DNA from: Desulfobacterales bacterium
GTDB lineage: Bacteria; Desulfobacterota; Desulfobacteria; Desulfobacterales; JALSRD01
Direction of reading: 5' to 3'
DNA length: 64,000 bases
Assembly (NCBI GenBank): GCA_026984935.1
Contig: JALSRD010000013.1
Location: 21,554 to 85,553, forward strand
This document shows positions 37,224 to 46,619 of the stretch, one piece after another. The notes below the pieces were generated by a model. It saw only the letters and a program-made list of their open reading frames with translations. It was not told the origin of the DNA and made no database searches. The translations under genes were made by a program, and so were the position numbers. The first letter of the stretch is position 1; each line of letters begins with the position of its first letter.

Positions 37224-39323
37224 ATGGAACATCTATTTCAAGCCCAGGTGGGCGATCGAACACTCACCATCCAGACCGGCAAAGTCGCCAAACAGGCTTC
37301 CGGCTCTGTTGTCGTGCAATACGGCGAAACCATCGTGCTGGTCTCGGTGGTTTCGACCCAGGAAGAACGCGACACGAACTTTCTGCCGCTGACCGTGGAA
37401 TATCAGGAAAAAATCTACGCGGCGGGCAGGATTCCCGGCAATTATTTCCGGCGTGAAATCGGCCGGCCCAGCGAAAAGGAAACCCTCACCGCCAGACTGA
37501 TCGACCGGCCCATCCGGCCCTTGTTCCCCGAAGGCTACCGCTTTGAAACCCAGGTGATCGCCACCGTGCTCTCCATGGATCAGCAAAACGACGCCGACAC
37601 CTTGGCCATGATCGGGGCCTCCGCCGCCCTGGAAATATCGGACATCCCCTTTGCCGGACCCATTGCCTGCGTTAGGGTGGGGCGTGTCAATGGGGCGTTC
37701 GTAGCCGATCCCACCCTGGACGAACTGGAAGAAAGCGACATCAACATCATCGTGGCCGGCTCCAAAACCGGCGTGGTGATGGTGGAGGGCGGAGGGAAAA
37801 TCGTCGCCGAGCAGGATCTGCTGGACGCCATTTTTTTCGGCCACCAGGCCATGCAGCCGATTATCGAGATGCAGACCCAGCTGAAAGCCGTCGCCGGCAA
37901 GCCCAAACGCGTTTTCCAGCTGCCCGAACAGGATAGCCGCCTGGTCGGCATGCTGACCGATAGGGCCGCCACGCCACTGCGCGAAGCCCTGCTCATTCCG
38001 ACCAAAATCGAACGCAACGCCCGGCTGCGGGCGCTCAAAGCCGAAATTTTCGAAAACCTGGGCGCGGATTATGCCGACCGCCGTGCAGAAGTCTACGACA
38101 TCCTCAAAGATATGCAGCGGGAAATCTGCCGCAACCTGATCCTCAAAGAAGGAAGGCGCATCGACGGACGGGCCTTTGACCAAATCCGCCCCATCGACTG
38201 CGAAGTCGGCATCCTGCCGCGGCCGCACGGCAGCGGACTTTTCACCCGCGGTGAAACCCAGGTGCTGGGTGTTTTGACACTGGGGTCGGGCCAGGATGAA
38301 CAGCGCGTGGAGACTCTGAGCGGCGAGGAATTCCGCCCCTTCATGCTGCACTACAACTTTCCCCCATACTCGGTTGGCGAAGTCAAGCGCATCGGCGGCC
38401 CCAGCCGCCGGGACATCGGCCACGGCGGACTTTCCACACGCGCCATCGAACAGGTGCTGCCCGACAAGGAGGATTTCGACTACACCATCCGCCTGGTTTC
38501 CGAAGTGCTCGAATCCAACGGCTCCTCCTCCATGGGCACCGTATGCGCCGGCATCCTGGCGCTCATGGACGGCGGCGTGCCCATCAAGGCCCCGGTGGCC
38601 GGAATCGCCATGGGGCTGGTTTCCGAAGGAGAGCAGGTGGTCATTTTGTCGGACATTCTGGGAGATGAAGACCACACCGGCGACATGGACTTCAAGGTGG
38701 CCGGTACGGCCGAGGGCGTCACCGCCGTGCAGATGGACATTAAAATCCACGAACTGTCGCGGGAGATCCTGGCAAAGGCCCTGGACCAGGCGCGCGCCGG
38801 AAGGCTGCACATTCTCGGCAAAATGGAGGCGGCGCTCAAGGCCCCGCGCAAACAGATTTCTCCCTATGCCCCGACCATCCTGACCATCAAAATCAAGCCC
38901 GACAAGATCCGCGAAGTCATCGGGCCGGCCGGCAAAGTCATCCGCGCCATCCAGAGTGAAACGAACACCAAGATCGAGATCGATGACAGCGGCATGGTGA
39001 AAATCGCCGCTTTTTCAAAGGAAGAGGCCGAAAAAGCCGTTTCGCTGGTGCAGGAGATCATCGCCGAGCCCGAGGTCGGCGCCGTCTATGAAGGCAAGGT
39101 GGTCAAAATCACCGATTTCGGCGCCTTCGTTCAGATTCTGCCCGGCACCGACGGCCTGGTCCACATCTCACAGCTGGCCCCCCACCGGGTGACCAAAGTA
39201 TCGGACGTGGTTACAGAGGGCGACATCATCAAAGTCAAGGTGCTTGAAGTCTCCCGCGACGGAAAAATCCGGCTCAGCCGCAAGGCCCTGATGGAAAGAG
39301 ACCATGGCCGACGGCGCAAATAA
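37224..39323 (+). CDS. pnp: Polyribonucleotide nucleotidyltransferase (PNPase)
   Basis: A 699-residue phosphorolytic 3'-5' exoribonuclease. Two RNase PH domains flank an alpha-helical linker (about residues 3-230 and 310-540, the second with [18 protein letters not shown]). A KH domain at about 548-613 contains [15 protein letters not shown], and an S1 domain at about 617-690 contains [26 protein letters not shown] precedes the ATG. It overlaps the M16 peptidase gene by 20 bases. Confidence 0.97.
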   Translation: MEHLFQAQVGDRTLTIQTGKVAKQASGSVVVQYGETIVLVSVVSTQEERDTNFLPLTVEYQEKIYAAGRIPGNYFRREIGRPSEKETLTARLIDRPIRPLFPEGYRFETQVIATVLSMDQQNDADTLAMIGASAALEISDIPFAGPIACVRVGRVNGAFVADPTLDELEESDINIIVAGSKTGVVMVEGGGKIVAEQDLLDAIFFGHQAMQPIIEMQTQLKAVAGKPKRVFQLPEQDSRLVGMLTDRAATPLREALLIPTKIERNARLRALKAEIFENLGADYADRRAEVYDILKDMQREICRNLILKEGRRIDGRAFDQIRPIDCEVGILPRPHGSGLFTRGETQVLGVLTLGSGQDEQRVETLSGEEFRPFMLHYNFPPYSVGEVKRIGGPSRRDIGHGGLSTRAIEQVLPDKEDFDYTIRLVSEVLESNGSSSMGTVCAGILALMDGGVPIKAPVAGIAMGLVSEGEQVVILSDILGDEDHTGDMDFKVAGTAEGVTAVQMDIKIHELSREILAKALDQARAGRLHILGKMEAALKAPRKQISPYAPTILTIKIKPDKIREVIGPAGKVIRAIQSETNTKIEIDDSGMVKIAAFSKEEAEKAVSLVQEIIAEPEVGAVYEGKVVKITDFGAFVQILPGTDGLVHISQLAPHRVTKVSDVVTEGDIIKVKVLEVSRDGKIRLSRKALMERDHGRRRK

Positions 39324-40563
39324 AACCACCCTTGAAAACGGTGTCCGTATTCTGACTGAAAAAATGCCCTACAGCCGGTCGGTTTCCATGGGTGTCTGGG
39401 TCAGCGTGGGCGCACGCGACGAAGAGGCCGCCGAGAGTGGCCTCTGCCACTTCATCGAGCATATGATCTTCAAGGGCACCCGTAAACGCAGCGCTTTCCA
39501 GATCGCCAAGGAATTCGACGCCATCGGCGGGTATTCAAACGCCTTCACGGCCATGGAGAACACCTGCTACCACGCAAAGGTGCTGGACAGCCACCTGGAA
39601 ACCATGGTCGATATCCTCACGGATATTTTCTTAAACTCCGTTTTCGACAGCCGTGAAGTGGAAAAAGAGCGCCCGATCATCTTTCAGGAAATCGGCATGC
39701 TGGAGGACAGTCCGGATGAATACCTCCATCTGCTGGCAGGCCAGACCTTCTGGGGCGACCATCCCCTGGGCCGCTCGATCCTGGGGACCCGTGAAAATAT
39801 TCGGAACCTGAGCGCCGAAGACATCCGGGCCTTTTTCCGGCGCCTCTACCAGCCGGACCGCATGATCATTTCGGCCGCCGGCAATGTGGAACACGACCGC
39901 ATCGTCGACCTGGTGGGCCCGCTGTTTGAAACCCTTGAGTGCCGCAACGGCCTGCCTGCACGGCGCAAGCCGCAGCCACACGCGCGCGTCAATGTCTGCT
40001 TCAGGGAGCTCGAACAGACCCACATCTGCGTCGCCGGCCGGGGCCTGTCCATTACCGACCCCGAACGCTACAAGTTTTCGCTGTTAAACACCATCTTCGG
40101 TGGCAACATGAGTTCGCGCCTCTTCCAGGAGATCCGCGAACGCCGGGGCCTGGCCTACTCGGTTTATGCGTTTTCGAATTCGTACTTCGACAGCGGCATG
40201 TCCGGCGCCAGTGCCGGCGTGGACCCGACCAACGCCCGCGAGTCGGTACGCCTGATCCTGGAACAGATGCGCCGGCTGGCGGCAGAACCCGTCAGCGACG
40301 CCGAACTGCGGGCCGCCAAAGAGTACACCAAGGGCAACCTGCTGCTGGCCACCGAGAACAACGACAACCAGATGGTGCGCCTGGCCCAGAATGAGTTCCA
40401 CTTCGGCCGGGAAGTACCGCTTTCGGAAGTGGTTTCCAATATCGAGGCCACCAGCGCAGCGGACATTCTCGAGCTGGCGCGACGCATCTTCAGACCCGGA
40501 GAAAACGCCATTACCATCGTGGGCCCCGTTTCCGATCCGGCGGCCTTTGAAAGCCTTGAATAG
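39304..40563 (+). CDS. M16 family zinc metallopeptidase
   Basis: A 419-residue peptidase of the processing-peptidase / insulinase family. The inverted zinc motif HFIEH is near residue 49 with the third ligand in the [11 protein letters not shown] segment. The second, inactive-type half carries [24 protein letters not shown]. No signal peptide is present, so it acts in the cytoplasm. It follows pnp in many bacteria, where its substrate remains undefined. The start lies inside the pnp end. Confidence 0.93.
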   Translation: MADGANKTTLENGVRILTEKMPYSRSVSMGVWVSVGARDEEAAESGLCHFIEHMIFKGTRKRSAFQIAKEFDAIGGYSNAFTAMENTCYHAKVLDSHLETMVDILTDIFLNSVFDSREVEKERPIIFQEIGMLEDSPDEYLHLLAGQTFWGDHPLGRSILGTRENIRNLSAEDIRAFFRRLYQPDRMIISAAGNVEHDRIVDLVGPLFETLECRNGLPARRKPQPHARVNVCFRELEQTHICVAGRGLSITDPERYKFSLLNTIFGGNMSSRLFQEIRERRGLAYSVYAFSNSYFDSGMSGASAGVDPTNARESVRLILEQMRRLAAEPVSDAELRAAKEYTKGNLLLATENNDNQMVRLAQNEFHFGREVPLSEVVSNIEATSAADILELARRIFRPGENAITIVGPVSDPAAFESLE

Positions 40564-40622
40564 ATTCCCCCGGGAAGGCCGGGAGCTTTTGCCGTCTAAT
40601 CCCGTGGGTGGCCTGCATTCAT

Positions 40623-40644
40623 CCACGGGCAAATCCGTGGTTTT
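40623..40644 (+). terminator. Short hairpin with four T after the M16 gene
   Basis: CCACGG, loop GCAAAT, CCGTGG, TTTT. It is a modest terminator candidate between the pnp operon and dut. Confidence 0.4.
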
Positions 40645-40667
40645 CTGTCTTCGAACGCCCAAACCCA

Positions 40668-41156
40668 ATGAACACAAAAAACCTGGATAAACCGCCGCGC
40701 CTCCAAATTCTGCGTCTGGACCCGCTCGCAAACGCCGACATTCCGCTGCCGCGCTACATGACATCCCAGGCCGCCGGGATGGATGTCTGCGCAGCCATCG
40801 ACGGAGACCTGACGGTTGCAGCCGGGGATATCGCCCTGATCCCCACTGGATTCGCCATGGCCCTGCCACCCGGCTTCGAGGCCCAGATCCGGCCGCGCAG
40901 CGGGCTGGCCGTGCACCATGGCATCGGACTGGTCAACGCGCCGGGCACCATCGACGCCGATTACCGTGGCGAAATCAAAATCGCGGTCATCAACCTGGGC
41001 AGAGAGCCGTATACTTTTCATCGTGGCCAGCGCATTGCCCAGATGGTGATCCAGCGTGCCTGGCAGGTTGAGATCGAAGTCGTCGAGGATCTTCCCGGAA
41101 CCCGGCGCGGCAGCGGCGGCTTCGGCCACACGGACGGGCAGCCGAACCCCGCTTGA
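40668..41156 (+). CDS. dut: Deoxyuridine 5'-triphosphate nucleotidohydrolase
   Basis: A 162-residue homotrimeric-type dUTPase. All five motifs are visible: AAGMDVCA (1), [11 protein letters not shown] (2), [12 protein letters not shown] (3), RIAQMVIQ (4) and the C-terminal GSGGFGHTD (5), which closes over the active site. It hydrolyses dUTP to dUMP and pyrophosphate. The ATG at 40668 fits the family start, though no ribosome binding site is evident. Confidence 0.94.
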   Translation: MNTKNLDKPPRLQILRLDPLANADIPLPRYMTSQAAGMDVCAAIDGDLTVAAGDIALIPTGFAMALPPGFEAQIRPRSGLAVHHGIGLVNAPGTIDADYRGEIKIAVINLGREPYTFHRGQRIAQMVIQRAWQVEIEVVEDLPGTRRGSGGFGHTDGQPNPA

Positions 41157-41238
41157 AAGAGCGGCTGTACGGGGGCCTGCACGCTGCGCATCAAAAACAC
41201 CTGCAAAATATACGCGCGCTTGTCCATTTGGAGGACAC

Positions 41239-41319
41239 ATGGCCCCGAGGCCACATTCCACTTATCGCAGGAGGCATGGTGTACCGCCCGACGGCCGGCG
41301 CCATGTGCGGCTGCCTTGA
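41239..41319 (+). CDS. Possible 26-residue leader peptide upstream of the MBL-fold gene
   Basis: TTTGGAGG sits five bases before an ATG that opens 26 codons, rich in Arg, Pro and His (for example YRRRHGVPPDGRRH). It ends 29 bases before the TTG start of the metallo-beta-lactamase gene. The ribosome binding site is far better than that of the downstream gene. It may be a coupled leader or chance; no family is recognised. Confidence 0.25.
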   Translation: MAPRPHSTYRRRHGVPPDGRRHVRLP

Positions 41320-41348
41320 GCACCGGAAGCGGCGGGGCAAAAGCCCGC

Positions 41349-42113
41349 TTGCACGTATGCGTCCTGGCCTCCGGCAGCCGCGGCAATGCCATCTACATTT
41401 CAGACGGCACGACCAGCCTGCTGCTGGACGCCGGCATGAGCGGTGCCGAGATCCAGCGCCGCATGGCTTCCCGCGGCCTTGTACCGGAACACCTGGACGG
41501 CATCCTGGTCTCCCACGAACACCGCGACCACGTCAGCGGCGTGGGCGTCCTGGCCCGGCGTTTCAAGCTGCCGGTTTACGTCAGTCGCGCCACCCTCCGG
41601 GCCGCCCCCCAGCTGGGTCGCCTGCACAAAGCCGTTCACTTTCGCTGCGGCACCCCTTTTCGCATCAACACGCTGGATATACATCCCTTTTCCATTTCTC
41701 ACGACGCCGCCGACCCGGCCGGCTTCAGCATCGAAAACAACGGCTGCAAAGTCGCCGTGGCCACCGATCTGGGCTTCGCCACGTCCATGGTCAAGGAGCA
41801 CCTGAAAAATGCCGCGCTGCTGATTCTCGAAGCCAACCACGACCCGCACATGCTGATCAACGGCCCCTACCCCTGGCCGCTGAAACAGCGCATCCAGGGC
41901 CGTACGGGACATCTCTCCAACCCGGATTCCAAGGCGCTTCTAGCCGCCGTGCTGCACGCCGGCCTGCAGCATGTGCTGCTGGCGCACCTGAGCGAAACCA
42001 ACAACAGCCCCCAAAAGGCCTTTGATACCGTCGTCCGGGTGTTGGCGGCGTACCGCATCCCGCTGACCGTCTGCCGCCAGGATGCCTGCAGCGAGATTAT
42101 CTATGCGCGCTAG
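41349..42113 (+). CDS. Metallo-beta-lactamase-fold hydrolase (YycJ/WalJ-like)
   Basis: About 254 residues. The opening CVLASGSRGNAIYI is typical of the YycJ family; the metal motif SHEHRDHVSG follows around residue 58, and EANHDPHML supplies later ligands. Family members are single- or double-strand nucleases linked to DNA repair. TTG at 41349 is chosen because family similarity starts there and there is no closer in-frame ATG; the upstream frame shows no conservation. The start is therefore less certain than the identity. Confidence 0.82.
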   Translation: MHVCVLASGSRGNAIYISDGTTSLLLDAGMSGAEIQRRMASRGLVPEHLDGILVSHEHRDHVSGVGVLARRFKLPVYVSRATLRAAPQLGRLHKAVHFRCGTPFRINTLDIHPFSISHDAADPAGFSIENNGCKVAVATDLGFATSMVKEHLKNAALLILEANHDPHMLINGPYPWPLKQRIQGRTGHLSNPDSKALLAAVLHAGLQHVLLAHLSETNNSPQKAFDTVVRVLAAYRIPLTVCRQDACSEIIYAR

Positions 42114-42160
42114 CCGGCATGACCCTCAGTGTCATATAAACCCCGTCAAAATTCCCGCGG

Positions 42161-42211
42161 AAAAAAACGCTGCCCGCCGCTTGCGCAATGCACTGCAAGC
42201 TTCAGGCAGCG
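42161..42211 (-). terminator. Terminator of the flavodoxin gene
   Basis: Minus strand CGCTGCC ... GGCAGCG enclosing GCTTGC ... GCAAGC, followed by seven T. It is a strong nested intrinsic terminator 39 bases after the flavodoxin stop. Confidence 0.75.
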
Positions 42212-42249
42212 TCAGATTTTAAATCGAACGGCGCGCTGCGCCATCGAAG

Positions 42250-42696
42250 TCAGGCGCCGATTTTCTGCCCGACGGCCTTACCGTACTCTTGGCAGGCGCG
42301 CATGCCGTCCTGGGTATCGATCACCTGTTCCTTCAGGTTCAAAGAGCCCAGGTCCACCGTGTCCATCTTGAACACGTGCTGCAGAGTGTCGTAAATCATG
42401 GGGCCCGACTCGCCACTGTGGGTGTACGAACAGAACGCGCCGCCGATCTTGCCGGTCAGGTTCAGTTTTTCCATCAGAAAAAGAAAGGTCTTCATGGCCG
42501 CCGTCATGTCCCGGTGATAGGTGGGACACCCCAGGATATAGCCGTCATATCCCTCGATTTCTTTCTCGTTTTTGATGGATGTTACCTTCTTGAGGTCCGC
42601 CGTATGGCCACCGATGCGGATGCCTTCGGCGATATACTGAGCCATTTTTTCAGTATTGCCGGTACGGCTGATGTACGCAACAACCACTTTTCCCAT
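42250..42696 (-). CDS. Flavodoxin-family protein
   Basis: A 148-residue flavodoxin fold. The phosphate-binding loop of FMN is SRTGNTEKMAQ near residue 10, and the flavin-flanking loops are CPTYHRDM near 58 and CSYTHSGESG near 92. The length is that of a short-chain flavodoxin. It likely carries electrons in the cytoplasm; its partner is unknown. AGGAGG lies eight bases before the ATG. It is transcribed away from the aldo/keto reductase gene and is monocistronic. Confidence 0.9.
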   Translation of the reverse strand: MGKVVVAYISRTGNTEKMAQYIAEGIRIGGHTADLKKVTSIKNEKEIEGYDGYILGCPTYHRDMTAAMKTFLFLMEKLNLTGKIGGAFCSYTHSGESGPMIYDTLQHVFKMDTVDLGSLNLKEQVIDTQDGMRACQEYGKAVGQKIGA

Positions 42697-42916
42697 CTTG
42701 TCAACCTCCTGTTATTGAAATTTTGGTATCCTCTTGGACTTGAAGGCGTATCCGGCCGGGCGCATTGCCTGATGGCCGAAAAACTGTTTCGCACGTTAAT
42801 TAGCATCCGGCTTCACGGTTTGCAATCACTAAGTCTACAAACGGCAGTTTTCCCTTGTTTTTTCTCAAACGGTGCTTTAAAAAGCATGGGGTCGCGATAT
42901 TTTACGGGAGGCCGTC

Positions 42917-43876
42917 ATGGAACTGAGACAACTGGGAACGTCCGAAATTCAGATATCCCCCATTCTGATGGGCACCTGGCAGGCCGGCAAACAGATGTGG
43001 GTGGGCATCGATGACGCCGAAAGCATCCAGGCCCTCAGGGCTGCGTTCGATGGCGGAATCAACACCATCGATACGGCGGAAGTCTACGGCAACGGGCATG
43101 CAGAGCGCATCATCGCCAGAGCCCTGGGAGACGTCCGCCATGAAGTGGTTTACGCCAGCAAGGTGTTCGCCAACCATCTGGCCTACGATCAGGTCATAAA
43201 GGCCTGCCACCGATCCCTGAAAAACCTCGCCACCGATTATATCGACCTGTATCAGATTCACTGGCCGGCCGGCACCTTCAACAGCCCGGAAGTGCCCATC
43301 GAAGAGACCATGGGGGCCATGAACACGCTCCGCCGGCAGGGCAAGATCCGCGCCATCGGCGTTTCCAATTTCTCCGGCCGGCAGCTGGAAGAAGCGGCGC
43401 GCTATGGCCGCATCGAAAGCCTGCAGCCGCCTTATTCGCTGTTCTGGCGGCACGTGGAAAAAGATGCCATGCCGTTTTGCCGCGAGCACCAGATAACGAT
43501 CCTCTCCTATTCCTCTCTGGCGCAGGGCCTTTTGACCGGCCGATTCGGGCCTGACCACAAGTTCGCCAAGGGTGACAACCGCGCCAAGAACCGGCTCTTC
43601 CAGGGGGAGACTTTCGAGCGCGCGCAGCTGGCTCTGGCGCGTTTGCGCGAAATCGCGCAAAAAGCCGGTGTCAGCATGGCCCAACTGGCCCTGGCGTGGC
43701 TGATTCACCAACCCCGGACCTGCGCCATCGCCGGTGCCAGGAATGCGGAGCAGGCCCGCCAAAATGCCGCCGCCACCGACGCAGTGCTCTCCGATACGGT
43801 CCTGGCCGAAATCGACGCCGCCGGGCGCATCGTCACCGATAAACTGGACGACAACCCGGTGATGTGGCAGTGGTGA
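42917..43876 (+). CDS. Aldo/keto reductase
   Basis: A 319-residue TIM-barrel oxidoreductase. The catalytic tetrad region is visible: DTAEVYGNG (Asp and Tyr), KVFANH (Lys near residue 82) and YQIHWP (His). The cofactor loop is around IAGARNAEQARQNA near 275. It reduces an aldehyde or ketone with NAD(P)H; the substrate is unknown. GGGAGG precedes the ATG. It is 12 bases upstream of the Cys-rich small gene and may lead the Mla operon. Confidence 0.9.
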   Translation: MELRQLGTSEIQISPILMGTWQAGKQMWVGIDDAESIQALRAAFDGGINTIDTAEVYGNGHAERIIARALGDVRHEVVYASKVFANHLAYDQVIKACHRSLKNLATDYIDLYQIHWPAGTFNSPEVPIEETMGAMNTLRRQGKIRAIGVSNFSGRQLEEAARYGRIESLQPPYSLFWRHVEKDAMPFCREHQITILSYSSLAQGLLTGRFGPDHKFAKGDNRAKNRLFQGETFERAQLALARLREIAQKAGVSMAQLALAWLIHQPRTCAIAGARNAEQARQNAAATDAVLSDTVLAEIDAAGRIVTDKLDDNPVMWQW

Positions 43877-43888
43877 AACGGAGCCGAG

Positions 43889-44095
43889 ATGGCTTTTTGC
43901 AAAATTTCAGGCCTTTCGGGCAAACTGTATCTTCCTGAACAGTCCGCAGGCCGGCCCAAAAAGCACGGTTGCGAGGACTGTTACACCTGCCAGCGGTGCA
44001 GCGACGACCGCTGCCGGATATGCCGCCGTCGGCCGGACGGACGGTCCGTCGGCCGGGTTGCGGCCCACTGCCCTGAAAAGGGGACCTGCCCATGA
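43889..44095 (+). CDS. Small Cys-rich protein coupled to mlaE
   Basis: A 68-residue protein with a tight cysteine array C28-x2-C31-x2-C34-x2-C37-x4-C42-x2-C45 (CEDCYTCQRCSDDRCRIC) and three further cysteines (C4, C61, C67). GGAG lies five bases before the ATG, and its TGA overlaps the mlaE ATG, so the two are translationally coupled. There is no signal peptide or membrane helix. The array would suit a zinc ribbon or a small iron-sulfur protein. I do not recognise a named family. Confidence 0.6.
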   Translation: MAFCKISGLSGKLYLPEQSAGRPKKHGCEDCYTCQRCSDDRCRICRRRPDGRSVGRVAAHCPEKGTCP

Positions 44096-44895
44096 CAGTG
44101 ATCACGCTGCTGAAAGACCGGCTGACGCGGCTGGGCAGCCGGGCGCTGCGGCCGGTGGAGCTGATGGGCAGCATGGGCGTCTTTTTCGGCCGCGGCCTGT
44201 TTCACATGCTGACACTGCCGCTGCAGTTGCGCAAAATCTCCCAGCAGGTCTATTTCATCGGCGCCAAGTCGATTTTCGTGATCTGCCTGACCAGCGCTTT
44301 CACCGGCATGGTGCTGGGCCTGCAGGGCTATTATACACTGGTCAAGTTCGGCTCTGAAGGTATGCTGGGCGCTGCCGTAGCCCTTTCCATCATCCGTGAA
44401 ATGGGACCGGTGCTCACCGCCATCATGGTGGCCGCACGGGCCGGATCGGCCATGGCAGCGGAAATCGGCATCATGCGCATCTCGGAGCAGATCGATGCCC
44501 TGACCACCATGGATATCGATCCGATTCGCTACCTGGTCAGCCCCCGGATGGCCGCCGGTTTGATCAGTTTCCCACTGCTGACAGCCCTGTTTGACGTCAT
44601 TGGCATCCTGGGCGGCTACCTCACCGGATCGCTCCTGCTGGGCATCAACCCCGGGGTCTACTTCGCGCGTGTCAACAGCAGCGTCGTCATGAAGGATGTC
44701 AGCGGAGGCTTTATCAAATCCATCGCCTTCGCCATTCTGGTCATCCTGATCTGCTGCTACCAGGGATACTACACCCACCGGCGCAAAGAAGGCTTCGGCG
44801 CGCGGGGCGTGAGCCTGGCCACCACCTCGGCGGTGGTGAGTTCCTCCGTTCTGATCCTGGTGGCGGATTACATACTGACTTCGATTCTTTTGTAA
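44092..44895 (+). CDS. mlaE: MlaE-family ABC transporter permease
   Basis: A 267-residue inner membrane permease with five to six helices and the MlaE signature AAEIGIMRISEQIDALTTMD around residue 122 (read in two parts). It forms the core of the MlaFEDB complex that moves phospholipids between the inner membrane and the periplasmic carrier MlaC. The gene begins within the stop of the Cys-rich gene (ATGA). MlaF follows after five bases. Confidence 0.94.
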   Translation: MTVITLLKDRLTRLGSRALRPVELMGSMGVFFGRGLFHMLTLPLQLRKISQQVYFIGAKSIFVICLTSAFTGMVLGLQGYYTLVKFGSEGMLGAAVALSIIREMGPVLTAIMVAARAGSAMAAEIGIMRISEQIDALTTMDIDPIRYLVSPRMAAGLISFPLLTALFDVIGILGGYLTGSLLLGINPGVYFARVNSSVVMKDVSGGFIKSIAFAILVILICCYQGYYTHRRKEGFGARGVSLATTSAVVSSSVLILVADYILTSILL

Positions 44896-44900
44896 AATTT

Positions 44901-46133
44901 ATGCGAAAGCCTCTGATCCAGTTAAAAAACATCCACAAATCCTTTGGGGACAACCGTGTCCTCAAGGGCGTCGACCTGGATATTTACCCGGGGGAAGTCA
45001 CGGCCATCATCGGCAAAAGCGGCGTGGGCAAGAGTGTTCTGCTCAAGCTGATCATCGGACTGCTTCAGCCCGACGCGGGCAGCATTCTGTTCAACGGCCG
45101 GCCGTTGGCGGACCTTTCGCGTGCCGAGAAACACGATTTCAAGCAAAAGTTCAGCTACATGTTCCAGGGGACGGCACTGTTCGACTCCCTGACGGTTTAC
45201 GAAAACATCGCCCTGCCGCTGAGCGAACGCGGCAAGATGCCCAAAGCGGAAATCGCCAGACAGGTGCGGCGAAAAATGGAGCAGCTCGACCTGCACCAAA
45301 TTGAAGACATATACCCTTCGCAGCTGTCCGGCGGTATGAAAAAACGCGTGGCTCTGGCCCGCGCACTGGTCACCGATCCGGAAATCGTGCTGTTCGATGA
45401 ACCGACCACCGGCCTGGACCCCATCCGCAAAAACGCCGTCCACAGCATGATTTCAGACTACCAGAAACGTTTCGGATTCACCGGTGTGGTGGTCAGCCAT
45501 GAAATCCCGGACATTTTTTATATCTCGCAACGCGTCGCCATGCTGCACGAAGGCCGTATCATGGTAGAAGGCAACCCGGACACCATTATGCGTTCCGAAG
45601 ACCCGGTGATTCAGCAGTTCATCTACGGTCTGGAAACGCGGCATGACGACTTGACCGGCCTGCTTCCCCAGCCCCAGGGCGAAAAAAAATTCTGGGAGCA
45701 CATGGCGCGCCTGCAGCATCACCGCATCAACTTTTCGCTGATCCTGTTCACGGTTGAAAATATCGACGAAATCAACGAAAAAATCGGGCACGTGGCCGGC
45801 CAGATGGTCATCCGTAACCTGGCCATGCAGGTGCAGCAATTTCTCTCCATCACCGATACCTGTTCGCGTTTTGGTATGAATAAAATCCTGGTGGTCCTTT
45901 CCGACAGCAACAAGGAACGTGCCCAGATGTTCTGCTCCCAGCTGGATCAGGAAATCAAGCCCGGCCAGATGCTGGGAGACCAGGATAAACGCCCTGATTT
46001 TTGCGTATCAGTCAGCGTGGGGTTCGTCGAAGTGCAGGAGGACAGCCACCTGAAAGACCTGTTAATCGGTGTCGAGGAAAATCAGAAGCGTTTTTACGAA
46101 TTTCGCGTATGCACCATGTCGGAGGAAACATGA
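44901..46133 (+). CDS. mlaF: MlaF-family ABC ATPase with a C-terminal degenerate GGDEF-like domain
   Basis: A 410-residue protein. Residues 1-255 are a complete ABC ATPase: Walker A GKSGVGKS at 38-45, signature LSGGM at 142-146, Walker B with LFDEPTTG at 164-171. Normal MlaF ends near 260-270. Here about 140 more residues follow (272-400) with a GGDEF-like pattern: INFSLILFTVENIDEINEKIG, SRFGMNKILVVLSDSN at the site where GGDEF should stand, and VSVSVGFVEV near 369. The site reads FGMNK (324-328), so cyclase activity is not expected. It may bind nucleotide or c-di-GMP, or be structural. Confidence 0.9.
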   Translation: MRKPLIQLKNIHKSFGDNRVLKGVDLDIYPGEVTAIIGKSGVGKSVLLKLIIGLLQPDAGSILFNGRPLADLSRAEKHDFKQKFSYMFQGTALFDSLTVYENIALPLSERGKMPKAEIARQVRRKMEQLDLHQIEDIYPSQLSGGMKKRVALARALVTDPEIVLFDEPTTGLDPIRKNAVHSMISDYQKRFGFTGVVVSHEIPDIFYISQRVAMLHEGRIMVEGNPDTIMRSEDPVIQQFIYGLETRHDDLTGLLPQPQGEKKFWEHMARLQHHRINFSLILFTVENIDEINEKIGHVAGQMVIRNLAMQVQQFLSITDTCSRFGMNKILVVLSDSNKERAQMFCSQLDQEIKPGQMLGDQDKRPDFCVSVSVGFVEVQEDSHLKDLLIGVEENQKRFYEFRVCTMSEET

Positions 46134-46579
46134 AGAAGTCATCCACCGATTTAATTGTCGGTATCTTCGTACTGGTCGGTATCCTTTGCGTGGGTTACCT
46201 GACGGTAAAGCTGGGTAAAATGGAACTGATCGGCGGAAATTACTATTCACTGTTCGCCCGCTTTCAGTCCGCTTCAGGCTTAAAACCCGGTGCCAGTGTG
46301 GAAATCGCCGGCGTCCCGGTGGGACGAGTGGATGCCATTACGCTGGACAAGAAACGCATGGCCGCGCAGGTGGAATTGAGAATCCGCAAAGATGTGCAGC
46401 TAAGCGATGACGTCATCGCCGCCATAAAAACTTCTGGACTGATCGGCGATAAATTTATTAAGCTTTCCCCCGGCGGGTCTGATGAAATGCTGAAGCCCGG
46501 CGGTATGATCACGGAAACCCAGTCCGCCATCGATCTCGAAGAGCTGATCAGCAAGTACGTGTTTGGAAGCATCCACTGA
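46130..46579 (+). CDS. mlaD: MlaD-family MCE protein
   Basis: A 149-residue protein with one N-terminal transmembrane helix (about residues 8-26) and a single MCE domain (about 38-118; SASGLKPGASVEIAGVPVG and TSGLIGDKFIKLSPG). The helix ties it to the permease and the MCE hexamer forms a lipid channel. GGAGGAAAC precedes the ATG, which overlaps the mlaF stop (ATGA). Confidence 0.93.
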   Translation: MKKSSTDLIVGIFVLVGILCVGYLTVKLGKMELIGGNYYSLFARFQSASGLKPGASVEIAGVPVGRVDAITLDKKRMAAQVELRIRKDVQLSDDVIAAIKTSGLIGDKFIKLSPGGSDEMLKPGGMITETQSAIDLEELISKYVFGSIH

Positions 46580-46619
46580 AGCAGCGCCTATTTTTGATAT
46601 CGACGGAAAGGAGCCTACA

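Noticed and set aside
37233..38810. 525-codon minus-strand open frame opposite pnp
   Set aside because: Shadow of the PNPase gene; no ribosome binding site or family resemblance.
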